64,000 nt of DNA from Streptomyces viridochromogenes (GCF_001270495.1 NZ_LGUR01000048.1:75654-139653); one strand, 5' to 3'; shown: positions 1 through 9,078, counted from the first letter of the stretch. Program-made: numbers and translations. The notes: generated by a model not told the origin, from the letters alone.

Positions 1-449
1 AGCCGCACATCCCCGGTCCGCACGTCGTCCTTCTCGCCGGCGTACGCAAGCCCCAGCTCACCGGCGATGAGCCGCCCCTCGTCGGCGAGCTCCGCGTCGT
101 TCACGACGACCCGCTCCTGCTTCGCCGGACGCCAGCCGGGGCCCCGGGCGGCGGTGTGGGAGGTGACGGCCGGGATGGTGCGCGGGGCCTTCGAGAGCGG
201 ATACGACCGAGTGGGTGACGGAGTCGGGGTGGGCGCCGCCTCCGGGGCAGCGGGCGAGGCGGCCTCGGATATGCCCGGGGCGGACCGCCGCTGCTCCGAG
301 CCGGCCGGCTCTCCGTCGTCGCCGGTGGCCAGGAGCCCGAGGCTCACCCCGGCCGCGACCGTCACCACGACCACCGCGACGATCAGCACCCACGTCTGCT
401 TCAGCACCCGTTCGGCCGGTGCCCGGCGCCTGTGCTTGTGCTGGCTCAC
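1..449 (-). CDS. Probable GH20 beta-N-acetylhexosaminidase, N-terminal part (partial)
   Basis: Only about the first 149 codons lie in the window; the 3' end runs off the left edge. The frame stays open from the GTG at 447-449. Residues 1-18 are strongly basic and about 19-41 form one hydrophobic segment, so the product is exported or membrane-anchored. A Ser/Ala/Pro-rich linker follows (about 45-85). The last visible stretch (VVVNDAELADEG, then AYAG, then RTGDVRL) resembles the small first domain that precedes the TIM barrel in GH20 hexosaminidases, which remove terminal N-acetylhexosamine from chitin or peptidoglycan sugars. No catalytic residues are visible, so the family call rests on this short stretch plus recalled synteny (a secreted hexosaminidase next to sdh in S. 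coelicolor). It is transcribed divergently from the next gene. Confidence 0.55.
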   Translation of the reverse strand, partial: MSQHKHRRRAPAERVLKQTWVLIVAVVVVTVAAGVSLGLLATGDDGEPAGSEQRRSAPGISEAASPAAPEAAPTPTPSPTRSYPLSKAPRTIPAVTSHTAARGPGWRPAKQERVVVNDAELADEGRLIAGELGLAYAGEKDDVRTGDVR

Positions 450-604
450 ATCGCCAACCTAGGCCCTGTGAGCTCAGCTCGCCGTCCAGGGAACGTTCCG
501 AAACTCTCCCGTTCGACTGAAATTCGGGCATCCGTCGGACACGTCACGTCCACACTCGGTAACGTGGCGCCACTCCTGCCCCAGAATCCCCTGTCGAAAC
601 CCAC

Positions 605-1201
605 GTGACGCCCACACACCTTCCTGGCCGAGTCGCCATACCGTCGCTGCCCGAGCAGACCCGTACTCCACCGTCTCCCACCGCGCTGGAGTCCTTCAAC
701 ACGGCCCCCGCCGACGAGGTCCGACGGGCCCTCCTCAGCTGCCTGCGCAGCCCCCGCTGGGCCGACCGCATCGCCGACCACCGCCCGTACCCCGACGTCG
801 ACTCCCTGCTGGCCGCATCCGACGAGGCGGCGTACGACCTGACTCCGGGAGACCTGACGCAGGCCCTGGCAGGAGAAACGTTGCCGGTGCTCCCGAAGGG
901 CGCTTACGGGGCGGCCCACACGGCACTCAGCGCCGCGAGCGCCGCATACGAGGCCAGGTTCGGACACGCGTTCGTCATCTGCGTGGACGGCCTGACGCCG
1001 AACGAGGCCCTCGACCACGCCCTGGCCGGAATCCGGTCACGATTGACAAACGATCCGGAAGAGGAGCGGGTCGTTGCGGCAGAGGAACTCCGGCGCCTGG
1101 CAAGAGGACGGCTGATCGATGTCCTCAGGGGCGCGAGGAACTGCGCGACCAGCCACAACGCGCCCACACTCGGCAAATACCAGGACACCTCGGCCCCTTA
1201 G
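605..1201 (+). CDS. OHCU decarboxylase-like protein (UraD-like paralogue)
   Basis: 198 residues from a GTG start. It resembles 2-oxo-4-hydroxy-4-carboxy-5-ureidoimidazoline decarboxylase, the last enzyme of urate-to-(S)-allantoin conversion: an N-terminal LESFNTAPADEVRRALL helix, SPRWADRI, the AYEARFGHAFVICVDG core, and the RLTNDPEEERVVAAEELRRLARGRL helix. The HPDL/HPRI-type segment that carries the catalytic His in canonical UraD is not visible; that position reads LAGETLPVLPKGA. It may be a non-catalytic or altered paralogue rather than a working UraD. The last ~25 residues (after RLIDVLRGAR) are encoded by a dispersed intergenic repeat at 1126-1168 and are probably not part of the ancestral fold. 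No other purine-degradation gene is nearby. Confidence 0.65.
   Translation: MTPTHLPGRVAIPSLPEQTRTPPSPTALESFNTAPADEVRRALLSCLRSPRWADRIADHRPYPDVDSLLAASDEAAYDLTPGDLTQALAGETLPVLPKGAYGAAHTALSAASAAYEARFGHAFVICVDGLTPNEALDHALAGIRSRLTNDPEEERVVAAEELRRLARGRLIDVLRGARNCATSHNAPTLGKYQDTSAP
1126..1168. repeat. Dispersed Streptomyces-type intergenic repeat, copy 1 (inside a coding 3' end)
   Basis: This 43-nt stretch matches 27819-27861 at all but about seven positions (shared core GGAAC-GCGCG-CCAGCCAC). From memory, this kind of sequence is common between Streptomyces genes. Here it lies in frame inside the UraD-like gene and supplies its C-terminal residues. Confidence 0.6.
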
Positions 1202-1368
1202 CCGCCAATACCCCATCCGCGTGCCACTTTGATCACATACCCAGCCCCCCGCTAAGCCGCGCAGCGCCACGTGGATACGATGCTGAGGGCCGGTGGACCG
1301 TACCCGGCCGGGCCCGACCGACAGCACAAGCCGGCAGGCCCCGATACCCCGCTCCCGGAGGGACTTCC

Positions 1369-1749
1369 GTGCCGGCTGGAACGCTGTACCGCGGCCGGGA
1401 AGGAATGTGGTCCTGGGTGGCTCATCGAGTCACCGGCGTCCTCATCTTCTTCTTCCTGTTCGTTCACGTGCTGGACACCGCTCTCGTCCGCGTCTCCCCC
1501 GAGGACTACGACAAGGTCGTAGCCACGTACAAGACGCCGATCGTCGCGCTGCTGGAGTACGGCCTCGTCGCCGCCATCCTCTTCCACGCGCTCAACGGCC
1601 TGCGCGTCATCGCCGTCGACTTCTGGTCGAAGGGGCCGCGCTACCAGAAGCAGATGCTCTGGTCCGTCGTCGGCCTCTGGCTGGTGCTGATGCTCGGGGC
1701 GATCTACCCCGTCCTCGGCCACGCCGCTCGTGAACTCTTCGGGAGCTGA
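1369..1749 (+). CDS. sdhC: Succinate dehydrogenase cytochrome b556 subunit SdhC
   Basis: 126 residues from a GTG start preceded by GGAGGGAC. It is the first gene of sdhCDAB and one of the two membrane anchors of complex II, which pass electrons from succinate to menaquinone via haem b. Three transmembrane helices are visible. Diagnostic motifs are SWVAHRVTG before helix 1, a His in FVHVLDTAL (candidate haem ligand) and LFHALNGLRVIAVDF before helix 3. sdhD begins 9 nt after the stop, so the genes are co-transcribed. The 167-nt gap upstream should hold the operon promoter; a TACGAT at 1276-1281 could be a -10 element, but I see no good -35. Confidence 0.93.
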   Translation: MPAGTLYRGREGMWSWVAHRVTGVLIFFFLFVHVLDTALVRVSPEDYDKVVATYKTPIVALLEYGLVAAILFHALNGLRVIAVDFWSKGPRYQKQMLWSVVGLWLVLMLGAIYPVLGHAARELFGS

Positions 1750-1758
1750 CGCGTAAGC

Positions 1759-2253
1759 ATGTCGAACAACACAGTCACCACTGAGAAGACCGCCGCCGGT
1801 ATCGGCCCGGTGGAGGGCGAGTCCCTCTACAACGTCGACAACCCGGCCCCGTACATCGAGGCGCCGCGCAAGCGCACCAAGAAGACGCCGCGGTCCACCC
1901 GTGGCAACTTCGAGATGGCCGCCTGGCTGTTCATGCGCCTGTCCGGCATCGTGCTGGTCGTCCTCGTCATCGGCCACCTGCTGATCCAGCTCGTGCTGGA
2001 CGGCGGCGTCTCCAAGATCGGCTTCGCCTTCGTGGCCGGCCGCTGGGCGTCCCCGTTCTGGCAGGTCTGGGACCTGCTGATGCTGTGGCTCGCGATGCTG
2101 CACGGCGCCAACGGCCTGCGCACGGTCATCAACGACTACGCGGAGCGCGCGAACACCCGCCTGTGGCTGAAGGGCCTGCTCTACACCGCCACGGTGTTCA
2201 CCATCCTGCTGGGCACGCTGGTGATCTTCACCTTCGACCCGAACATCCGCTAG
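1759..2253 (+). CDS. sdhD: Succinate dehydrogenase hydrophobic membrane anchor subunit SdhD
   Basis: 164 residues; second membrane anchor of complex II. About 50 N-terminal residues are hydrophilic and variable, ending in a basic [15 protein letters not shown] stretch. Three transmembrane helices follow. [17 protein letters not shown] contains the His expected to ligate haem b, and [15 protein letters not shown] is the paired signature equivalent to HALNGLR in SdhC. It lies between sdhC (9-nt gap) and sdhA (22-nt gap). Confidence 0.93.
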   Translation: MSNNTVTTEKTAAGIGPVEGESLYNVDNPAPYIEAPRKRTKKTPRSTRGNFEMAAWLFMRLSGIVLVVLVIGHLLIQLVLDGGVSKIGFAFVAGRWASPFWQVWDLLMLWLAMLHGANGLRTVINDYAERANTRLWLKGLLYTATVFTILLGTLVIFTFDPNIR

Positions 2254-2275
2254 GCACGGGGCTGAGGCAACCACC

Positions 2276-4030
2276 ATGAAGATCCACAAGTACGACACCG
2301 TCATCGTCGGCGCCGGTGGCGCCGGTATGCGCGCGGCCATCGAGTCCACGAAGCGCAGCCGTACCGCCGTGCTGACCAAGCTCTACCCCACCCGCTCCCA
2401 CACGGGCGCCGCGCAGGGCGGCATGGCCGCCGCGCTGGCCAACGTGGAGGAGGACAACTGGGAGTGGCACACCTTCGACACGGTCAAGGGCGGTGACTAC
2501 CTGGTCGACCAGGACGCCGCCGAGATCCTGGCGAAGGAGGCCATCGACTCCGTCCTCGACCTGGAGAAGATGGGCCTGCCGTTCAACCGCACCCCGAACG
2601 GCACCATCGACCAGCGCCGCTTCGGCGGTCACAGCCGCAACCACGGCGAGGCCCCGGTCCGCCGGTCCTGCTACGCGGCCGACCGCACCGGCCACATGAT
2701 CCTCCAGACGCTGTACCAGAACTGCGTGAAGGAGGGCGTGGAGTTCTTCAACGAGTTCTACGTCCTGGACCAGCTGATCACCGAGGTCGACGGCGTCAAG
2801 AAGTCCGCCGGTGTGGTCGCCTACGAGCTGGCCACCGGTGAGATCCACGTCTTCCAGGCGAAGGCCGTGATCTACGCGTCCGGCGGCTGCGGCAAGTTCT
2901 TCAAGGTGACGTCCAACGCGCACACGCTGACCGGTGACGGCCAGGCGGCCGTGTACCGCCGCGGGCTGCCGCTGGAGGACATGGAGTTCTTCCAGTTCCA
3001 CCCGACCGGCATCTGGCGCATGGGCATCCTGCTGACGGAGGGCGCCCGCGGTGAGGGCGGCATCCTCCGCAACAAGGACGGCGAGCGCTTCATGGAGAAG
3101 TACGCGCCGGTCATGAAGGACCTCGCGTCCCGTGACGTCGTCTCGCGCTCCATCTACACGGAGATCCGCGAGGGCCGCGGCTGCGGTCCCGAGGGCGACC
3201 ACGTCTACCTGGACCTGACGCACCTTCCGCCGGAGCAGCTCGACGCCAAGCTCCCGGACATCACCGAGTTCGCGCGGACGTACCTGGGCATCGAGCCGTA
3301 CACGGACCCGATCCCGATCCAGCCCACCGCGCACTACGCGATGGGCGGCATCCCGACGAACGTCGAGGGTGAGGTCCTCAGCGACAACACGACGGTGGTC
3401 CCGGGCCTGTACGCGGCCGGCGAGGTCGCCTGTGTGTCCGTGCACGGCGCCAACCGCCTGGGCACGAACTCCCTGCTGGACATCAACGTGTTCGGCCGCC
3501 GGGCCGGCATCGCGGCCGCGGAGTACAGCCAGAAGGCGGACTACGTGGAGCTGCCGGAGAACCCGGCGGAGCTGGTGATCGACCAGGTGGAGCGCCTGCG
3601 CACCTCCACCGGCACCGAGCGCGTGGCGACCCTGCGCAAGGAGCTGCAGGAGACCATGGACGCCAACGTCATGGTGTTCCGCACGGAGCAGACCATCAAG
3701 ACGGCGGTCGAGAAGATCGCGGAGCTGCGCGAGCGCTACCGCAACGTCTCGATCCAGGACAAGGGCAAGCGGTTCAACACGGACCTGCTGGAGGCCATCG
3801 AGCTGGGCAACCTGCTCGACCTGGCCGAGGTCATGGCCGTGTCCGCCCTCGCCCGCAAGGAGTCCCGCGGCGGCCACTACCGCGAGGACTACCCGAACCG
3901 CGACGACGTCAACTTCATGCGCCACACCATGGCGTACCGCGAGGTCGGCGACGACGGCACGGAGTCCATTCGTCTCGACTACAAGCCGGTCGTCCAGACC
4001 CGCTACCAGCCGATGGAGCGTAAGTACTGA
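2276..4030 (+). CDS. sdhA: Succinate dehydrogenase flavoprotein subunit SdhA
   Basis: 584 residues, the usual length. It oxidises succinate to fumarate on the cytoplasmic face of complex II. The FAD-binding GAGGAG lies at residues 12-17. SHTGAAQGG contains His42, the residue expected to carry covalent FAD. Active-site segments are FHPTG (His242), TEGARGEGG (about 254-262), the REGRG arginine region (about 290) and AHYAMGG. The C-terminal segment is the usual flavoprotein helical domain. Its TGA overlaps the ATG of sdhB, so the two subunits are translationally coupled. Confidence 0.97.
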   Translation: MKIHKYDTVIVGAGGAGMRAAIESTKRSRTAVLTKLYPTRSHTGAAQGGMAAALANVEEDNWEWHTFDTVKGGDYLVDQDAAEILAKEAIDSVLDLEKMGLPFNRTPNGTIDQRRFGGHSRNHGEAPVRRSCYAADRTGHMILQTLYQNCVKEGVEFFNEFYVLDQLITEVDGVKKSAGVVAYELATGEIHVFQAKAVIYASGGCGKFFKVTSNAHTLTGDGQAAVYRRGLPLEDMEFFQFHPTGIWRMGILLTEGARGEGGILRNKDGERFMEKYAPVMKDLASRDVVSRSIYTEIREGRGCGPEGDHVYLDLTHLPPEQLDAKLPDITEFARTYLGIEPYTDPIPIQPTAHYAMGGIPTNVEGEVLSDNTTVVPGLYAAGEVACVSVHGANRLGTNSLLDINVFGRRAGIAAAEYSQKADYVELPENPAELVIDQVERLRTSTGTERVATLRKELQETMDANVMVFRTEQTIKTAVEKIAELRERYRNVSIQDKGKRFNTDLLEAIELGNLLDLAEVMAVSALARKESRGGHYREDYPNRDDVNFMRHTMAYREVGDDGTESIRLDYKPVVQTRYQPMERKY

Positions 4031-4791
4031 TGGCAACCCCCGTTATGGACAAGGTGGAGGCGGAGTCCGCCGCGTCCCCCTACATCACGGTCACCTTCCG
4101 GGTCCGCCGCTTCAACCCGGAGATCTCGGCCGAGGCGACCTGGGAAGACTTCCAGCTGGAGATCGACCCGAAGGAGCGCGTCCTCGACGGCCTCCACAAG
4201 ATCAAGTGGGACCTGGACGGCACGCTGACCTTCCGCCGCTCCTGCGCCCACGGCATCTGCGGCTCGGACGCGATGAGGATCAACGGCAAGAACCGCCTTG
4301 CCTGCAAGACCCTCATCAAGGACATCAACCCCGAGAAGCCGATCACGGTCGAGCCCATCAAGGGCCTGACGGTCCTGAAGGACCTCGTGGTCGACATGGA
4401 GCCGTTCTTCCAGGCGTACCGGGACGTCATGCCCTTCCTCATCACGAAGGACACGAACGAGCCGACGCGTGAGCGTTTCCAGACGGCCGAGGACCGCGAG
4501 CGCTTCGACGACACGACGAAGTGCATCCTCTGCGCCGCCTGCACCTCCTCGTGCCCGGTGTTCTGGAACGACGGCCAGTACTTCGGCCCGGCGGCCATCG
4601 TCAACGCGCACCGCTTCATCTTCGACTCGCGTGACGAGGCCGGCGAGCAGCGCCTGGAGATCCTCAACGAGAAGGACGGCGTCTGGCGCTGCCGCACGAC
4701 CTTCAACTGCACGGACGCCTGCCCGCGCGGTATCGAGGTCACGAAGGCGATCGCCGAGGTCAAGAAGGCGCTGATCACGCGCCGCTTCTGA
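4030..4791 (+). CDS. sdhB: Succinate dehydrogenase iron-sulfur subunit SdhB
   Basis: 253 residues. It carries electrons from FAD in SdhA to quinone through three Fe-S clusters, all with visible ligands: [2Fe-2S] Cys72, Cys77, Asp80 and Cys92; [4Fe-4S] in CILCAACTSSC (Cys165, 168, 171 with Cys231); [3Fe-4S] Cys175, Cys221 and Cys227. Asp replacing the third Cys of the 2Fe-2S cluster is also seen in E. coli SdhB. Last gene of the operon, followed 38 nt later by a strong terminator hairpin. Confidence 0.97.
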   Translation: MATPVMDKVEAESAASPYITVTFRVRRFNPEISAEATWEDFQLEIDPKERVLDGLHKIKWDLDGTLTFRRSCAHGICGSDAMRINGKNRLACKTLIKDINPEKPITVEPIKGLTVLKDLVVDMEPFFQAYRDVMPFLITKDTNEPTRERFQTAEDRERFDDTTKCILCAACTSSCPVFWNDGQYFGPAAIVNAHRFIFDSRDEAGEQRLEILNEKDGVWRCRTTFNCTDACPRGIEVTKAIAEVKKALITRRF

Positions 4792-4829
4792 GGTTGCCTC
4801 AGGTACGGGTTCCCGTGCCAGGGCTTTGC

Positions 4830-4867
4830 GGGCCCCGTCTCCCGGTTCGGTACCGGGGGCGGGGCCC
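4830..4867 (+). terminator. Rho-independent-type terminator of the sdh operon
   Basis: A long GC-rich hairpin. The outer arms GGGCCCCG / CGGGGCCC pair perfectly, and inner CCCGGT / ACCGGG arms extend the stem around a TTCGGT-type turn. There is no long T-tract, as is common for Streptomyces terminators. Confidence 0.8.
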
Positions 4868-4946
4868 TCGCCATTCCCTGCTGTTCCCAACAGCTGTGGC
4901 TGGAAGGGCAGTTGAGGTAGTTGAGACTTCAATACAGACTGACCCC

Positions 4947-5723
4947 ATGGCACTCCTGAGAAAGGCGGCCGCCGCTCTGTCGGCCACGGCCGCCATCCTG
5001 CTCGCGATACCCCCCACTGCCTCCGCGATCCCCCTCTCCCGTCCGACACTCGCCCACGAGAACTTCGACCGACTCCCCCTGGGCCCGGTGTCTCACGGAC
5101 GCGACTGGACGAGCGACGTCTCCGACGGCACCCTGACCGTCGCCCCGAGCACCACGGGCCGCCCGGGCCGCGAACTCCGCATCCGCACCGAGGGCAACGG
5201 CCGGGCCTTCCTCGTCTTTCCCGACCTGACCGCCCCCGGCAACAGCTACTGGGCCCGCCTCCGTCTGCGCGTGGACGCCTTCCCCACCGCCCCCGACTGG
5301 GCGCACTGGACGATCGCCGAGGCCTCCGGCTCGGACTCCCCCACGCTCGTGCGCCCCCTGGGCGGCCAGTACGCCCCCACCGACCAGGGCAACTTCTGGG
5401 GTGTCGGCTCCGACCTCGGCCCCACGGGGGACTGGACGTCCTGGAAGACCTCGGCGCCCGCCACGGCGGGTACCTGGCAGTGCGCCGAGTTCCACCTGGA
5501 CGCCACCGACAACCGCGTAACGGTCTACTTCGACGGCGTCGAGCAGCCCGACCTGACCGTCTCCACCAACCAGCACGGCGGCACGTCGGACCCCTTCACC
5601 CTCCCGGCCTTCGACAAGCTGAAGCTGGGCTGGCAGCTGTACCAGGCCGACCCGACACCGTCGTCGTACGAGATCCGGCTGGACGACATCGCGGTCGGCA
5701 CACGGAGGGTGCCCTGCTCATAG
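4947..5723 (+). CDS. Secreted Cip1-like jelly-roll protein
   Basis: 258 residues from the ATG at 4947, chosen because it begins a clean signal peptide (MALLRKAAAALSATAAILLA, cleavage near ASA-IP). The frame is open further upstream but without a signal sequence. The mature protein has no transmembrane segment and is rich in aromatic and beta-forming residues. Segments such as YWARLRLRVD, DWAHWTIAEASG, GNFWGVGSDLGPTGDW and KLKLGWQLYQ suggest a concanavalin/jelly-roll fold and recall the Cip1 core domain found in some Streptomyces and in Trichoderma. Cip1-type proteins are associated with plant polysaccharides, but the activity is unsettled. The C-terminus is convergent with, and overlaps by 6 nt, the DUF4132 gene. 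Confidence 0.55.
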   Translation: MALLRKAAAALSATAAILLAIPPTASAIPLSRPTLAHENFDRLPLGPVSHGRDWTSDVSDGTLTVAPSTTGRPGRELRIRTEGNGRAFLVFPDLTAPGNSYWARLRLRVDAFPTAPDWAHWTIAEASGSDSPTLVRPLGGQYAPTDQGNFWGVGSDLGPTGDWTSWKTSAPATAGTWQCAEFHLDATDNRVTVYFDGVEQPDLTVSTNQHGGTSDPFTLPAFDKLKLGWQLYQADPTPSSYEIRLDDIAVGTRRVPCS

Positions 5724-8207
5724 CTGGCTCAGGATCGTCGGGTCCGTGATCTTCATGTCGTCGGCCAGCATCATCGCCTTGCTGAGGATCACCGCCAGCA
5801 TCCGGTCGCCCTCGTAGGGCAGGTAACCCGTCTGCGGGGCGGCCGGGTTGGACTTGGGGACGATGCACAGGTACTGGTCGTTCGGGGTCATCAGGATGTT
5901 GCCCGAGCCGAGGTGGATCTTGTACGTGTGGCGTTCGCCCTTCACATGCAGGAAGCGCCCCTCGATCGTGCAGCGGTCGGCGATGGCCAGCCTCGGTATC
6001 AGGCGTTCGAGGAGGCCCCGGCGGGTCTCGGCGCTCGCGCCCAGTTCGCCGAAGCCGTACGACGTCCAGTACTCCCGGAAGCGGCCGTCGGGGCCGCCGT
6101 CCTGCCAGGTCGGGTCGTTGCCGACGCTTCCCACGCCGACGAACAGGTCCACGTCGCGCAGGACTTCCGACAGGACCAGGGGCGGGACGTCCGTCAGCGG
6201 CACCGGTTCGACCGGGTCGGCGCCGTCACGCAGCCACATGCGGTACTCGCCGCCGCAGCAGTGCGCCGAGTTCTGCGGGGCGTCGATCGGGTAGAAGCGG
6301 ACCTGGTCGGTACGCAGGCGCAGGAAGCTGCCGGAGTCGGTGATGTCCTCGTAGTGCTCGCCGCTGTCGCCCTCGATCCAGTACTCGGCGCGCAGGCCCC
6401 ACTGGGGCAGCTCCCGGACGGCGGGCGGCGCCTCGTCGTCGACGGCCAGGCGCAGCTTGTTGCGCCAGCCCCGGATCGCCGCCAGGGAGTGGAACTGGTG
6501 CTGGCGCAGGACATGCGCCGCGAAACGGTTCGAGTACGTCCCCGTCGCGCGCTCGGCGTCCGTCAGCAGGTACACCTCGCGGTGGGCCTGCTTGAAGGGC
6601 TGGGTGATGCCGTGCCGCTCCAGCCAGTCGCGCCAGGCGACGATCTCGGCGGGTTCGTGGCCGGCCGGGTGCCAGAGTTCGACGTGGGTGCCCTCGGTGA
6701 CCGGTGTGTCGGCCAGGGTGCGCAGCTCGCCGTCCGCGTACCCGGCCGTCGTACCGTCGACCGTCCAGAGCAGACGGCGGGCCAGGGTGCCGACCAGGGG
6801 GTGGTCGAGGTAGCGCTCGCGCCACGCGGCGTACGGCCAGGTGCGGCGGTCCAGGAACTGGCGGTCCAGGCGCTCGCTCTGGGCCGAGAGCATCTTGTCG
6901 ATGTCCTTGGCCGCCGCCTTCAGCTCCTTCAGCTCGTCGGCGTGGTCGCGTCGTACGGCGGCGGGGACGCTCTTCACCGCCTTGCCGCTCGCGTTGCTCC
7001 AGCTCAACACGGCCTTGGGGCCGCGGACTTCGAGCAGCGCCGTGACCTCGCCGAGCCGGTGCTCCGCGCGGCCCACCTCCGTCAGGCCGTAGGCCGGTAC
7101 GGCCAGTTCCTCGACCTCCTCCCGGGCCAGGCCCAGCGCCTGGGCGCGCGCGTCCAGCGCGGTGTTCAGGAGCTTGAGCGTGCCCTTGAAGGTGACACGG
7201 GTGGTCAGGCGGGCCAGTTCGGCGAGGGCCGACTCGCCGTCCATGCGGGCCAGCGCGTTGACCGCGGCGTTGGCGACCTTGGGGTTCACCGGGCCGAGGC
7301 CCGCCACCTTGCGCAGAGCGGTCTCGGCGAGGGCGCCGAGGGCGCGCGCGGACTCGGGGTGCGCGGGGAGGAGGGAGAGCAGCCAGGCCAGGCCGCGCAG
7401 CGCGTCGGCGTTGTACGGGTCGAAGGTGGCGTTGGGGTCCGGCCCGTAGCGCGGTTCGAGGAGCGGGCGGGTCCGCGGTCTGCCCACCAGCCGCAGCCAG
7501 GGCAGCAGCCGCTCGCGCACCTCGTCGGTGCCGAGGGGCTCGATCAGCGCGCGGCCGGTCCTGTCCCACTTGGCGGAGGGACGGGCGGCGGTGGCGGTGG
7601 CCGCGTGCGCGAGCAGGTGCCGCCAGCCGTCGCCGAGTTCGTCCGCCTCGGCGAGGGCCCGGTCGGACCATGCCTCGCCCGGGTTCACCGCGGGGCCGTC
7701 GAGCTGCGCCACCAGTGCTCCCAGTGTCTTCTTGCCGTTCCACAGCGTCAGATACGAGCGGCGGACCACGGCGACGAACTCGCCGGGCAGCTCCCGCCCG
7801 TCGGCCTGCTCCAGTTCGGCGAGCCGGATCAGCTGAGCGGTGTCGTAGTGCACGTCCTGCTCCGCGGCCAGGCCGATCAGCGCGGCCCTGGTGTCGAGCT
7901 GCTGTCCCTCGGCGGCGGGCCGCATCGTCCGTAGGCAGGCGAACACGCTGACGATGTGGCGGCGCGGGTGGGAACCGGGCTCCATTTCGTGGTAGCGGGC
8001 CGCCAGCCGGTGCACCAGCTCCGTCTGGAACCGGTCGCCCGCGGCGAGGATCGCGTGGAAGACGTTCTGGCCGTCCCCGCTCCAGTGGCCGCCGTTCATC
8101 TCGGCGAGCCTGAGCAGTTCCGGAACGACGCGTTCGATGTCCTCGGCCGCGACGAGGCCGACGACCTCACGGACCAGTTCGGCGCGCTCGGACCTTGCGT
8201 AGGTCAT
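5718..8207 (-). CDS. DUF4132 domain-containing protein
   Basis: 829 residues. The N-terminal ~450 residues are helical and Leu/Ala-rich with HEAT-like character. The C-terminal half matches the DUF4132 type, recognisable from RERYLDHPLVGTLARRLLW, the HGITQPFKQAHREVYLLTDAE region and the FGELGASAETRRGLLERLIPRLAIADRC region. The end, GDRMLAVILSKAMMLADDMKI, is a conserved tail of the same family. The biochemical role is unknown; E. coli MolR belongs to the same broad group, but no activity should be assumed. Its ATG overlaps the stop of the small upstream gene (ATGA), so the two are co-translated. Confidence 0.75.
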   Translation of the reverse strand: MTYARSERAELVREVVGLVAAEDIERVVPELLRLAEMNGGHWSGDGQNVFHAILAAGDRFQTELVHRLAARYHEMEPGSHPRRHIVSVFACLRTMRPAAEGQQLDTRAALIGLAAEQDVHYDTAQLIRLAELEQADGRELPGEFVAVVRRSYLTLWNGKKTLGALVAQLDGPAVNPGEAWSDRALAEADELGDGWRHLLAHAATATAARPSAKWDRTGRALIEPLGTDEVRERLLPWLRLVGRPRTRPLLEPRYGPDPNATFDPYNADALRGLAWLLSLLPAHPESARALGALAETALRKVAGLGPVNPKVANAAVNALARMDGESALAELARLTTRVTFKGTLKLLNTALDARAQALGLAREEVEELAVPAYGLTEVGRAEHRLGEVTALLEVRGPKAVLSWSNASGKAVKSVPAAVRRDHADELKELKAAAKDIDKMLSAQSERLDRQFLDRRTWPYAAWRERYLDHPLVGTLARRLLWTVDGTTAGYADGELRTLADTPVTEGTHVELWHPAGHEPAEIVAWRDWLERHGITQPFKQAHREVYLLTDAERATGTYSNRFAAHVLRQHQFHSLAAIRGWRNKLRLAVDDEAPPAVRELPQWGLRAEYWIEGDSGEHYEDITDSGSFLRLRTDQVRFYPIDAPQNSAHCCGGEYRMWLRDGADPVEPVPLTDVPPLVLSEVLRDVDLFVGVGSVGNDPTWQDGGPDGRFREYWTSYGFGELGASAETRRGLLERLIPRLAIADRCTIEGRFLHVKGERHTYKIHLGSGNILMTPNDQYLCIVPKSNPAAPQTGYLPYEGDRMLAVILSKAMMLADDMKITDPTILSQL

Positions 8208-8599
8208 CAGCCACCCACCAGCGCCACGAGCTTCAGGAACGTGATCTCGGTGCCGAGCGCGAGCTCGATCTCGTCGTCGAGGTCGGTCACCTGACGGTCC
8301 CCCACGAGCACGAGGAAGCCGTTGCCCGCGAAGGCCTTCAGCGCGAGCTCGGTCTGCGCCTCGGGGTCTATCCGGCGGGCCGTGCGCATCGCGTACCCGT
8401 TCAGCACGCGCTCGGCGTCATGCGGCTGCACGAGCCCCTGGAACACCTCCGGCGTACGCGCGTTGTACTCGGCGACCTCCTGGAACACCCGGCGCCGGAT
8501 CAGTTCGCGCACGGTGAGCCGCTCCTCGGCGATCTCCAGCCCCCAGCCGTCGCTGCGGCTCCCGCTTGTCGTCTCGTCGACGAACGTCACGATTCCCAT
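8207..8599 (-). CDS. Hypothetical small protein coupled to the DUF4132 gene
   Basis: 130 residues from the ATG at 8599; the frame is open for another 10 codons, but MGIVTFVDETTSG is the more natural start. It is soluble, acidic and mixed alpha/beta, with no signal peptide or membrane segment. Visible segments are RELIRRRVFQEVAEYNAR, FQGLVQPHDAERVLNG, and a C-terminal VLVGDRQVTDLDDEIEL followed by TFLKLVALVGG. I do not recognise the family. The 4-nt ATGA overlap with the DUF4132 gene suggests a common function, perhaps subunits of one complex. Confidence 0.7.
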   Translation of the reverse strand: MGIVTFVDETTSGSRSDGWGLEIAEERLTVRELIRRRVFQEVAEYNARTPEVFQGLVQPHDAERVLNGYAMRTARRIDPEAQTELALKAFAGNGFLVLVGDRQVTDLDDEIELALGTEITFLKLVALVGG

Positions 8600-8667
8600 G
8601 ACGACGACAGTACGAGCCACCACTGACAATCACCGGTTCCGGCCGATCATCGCCTTACCCTGACGGT

Positions 8668-9078
8668 ATGTCAGATGACGAGTCGTACGAACTGCTCGGG
8701 TTCGACAACGTGCTGCTGCCGGTCGGCGACCTCGGCGAGGCCGTCCGTTTCTACGAGCGCGCCGGGTTCACGGTCGGGTTCCGGCTCGACGAGGCCGGGA
8801 TCGCGCTGCTCAAGGTCGGCGGCGAGACGCCGGGGATCCTGCTGCGCGCCGAGGACGCGCTGGGCCACCGGCCGCCCCCCTGGCCACACCCCCGCGTATG
8901 GCTGGAGGTGCCGGACGCCCGGGCGGCGGCGCGGACGTTGCGCGACGCGGGCGTCGAGCCGCTCGACGAGCCCTTCTCCGGGGCCACCGGCTGGACCGTC
9001 GAGATCGCCGATCCCTGGGGGAACGTCACCGGGTTCACGGACTACTCCAAGCGGCCGGAGCTCGGGCGCAGGCCCTGA
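8668..9078 (+). CDS. VOC superfamily (glyoxalase/bleomycin-resistance-type) protein
   Basis: 136 residues, a full-length single VOC protein made of two beta-alpha-beta-beta-beta modules: NVLLPVGDLGEAVRFYERAGFTVGF at the N-terminus and VWLEVPDARAAARTLRDAGVEP with GWTVEIADPWGNVTGFTDYSK at the C-terminus. The family binds a divalent metal and covers glyoxalases, dioxygenases and drug-binding proteins; nothing here fixes the substrate. It is divergent from the DUF4132 unit across 68 nt. Confidence 0.8.
   Translation: MSDDESYELLGFDNVLLPVGDLGEAVRFYERAGFTVGFRLDEAGIALLKVGGETPGILLRAEDALGHRPPPWPHPRVWLEVPDARAAARTLRDAGVEPLDEPFSGATGWTVEIADPWGNVTGFTDYSKRPELGRRP

Noticed and set aside
1202..1368. Rex-type operator upstream of sdhC
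   Set aside because: There is TTTGATCACATA but no TTGTGAA-N6-TTCACAA-type dyad, so redox control by Rex is not supported by the sequence.
5913..7934. 673-codon open frame antisense to the DUF4132 gene
   Set aside because: Val/Gly/Arg-rich shadow without recognisable motifs; the minus-strand gene has coherent domain features and an ATGA overlap with its partner.
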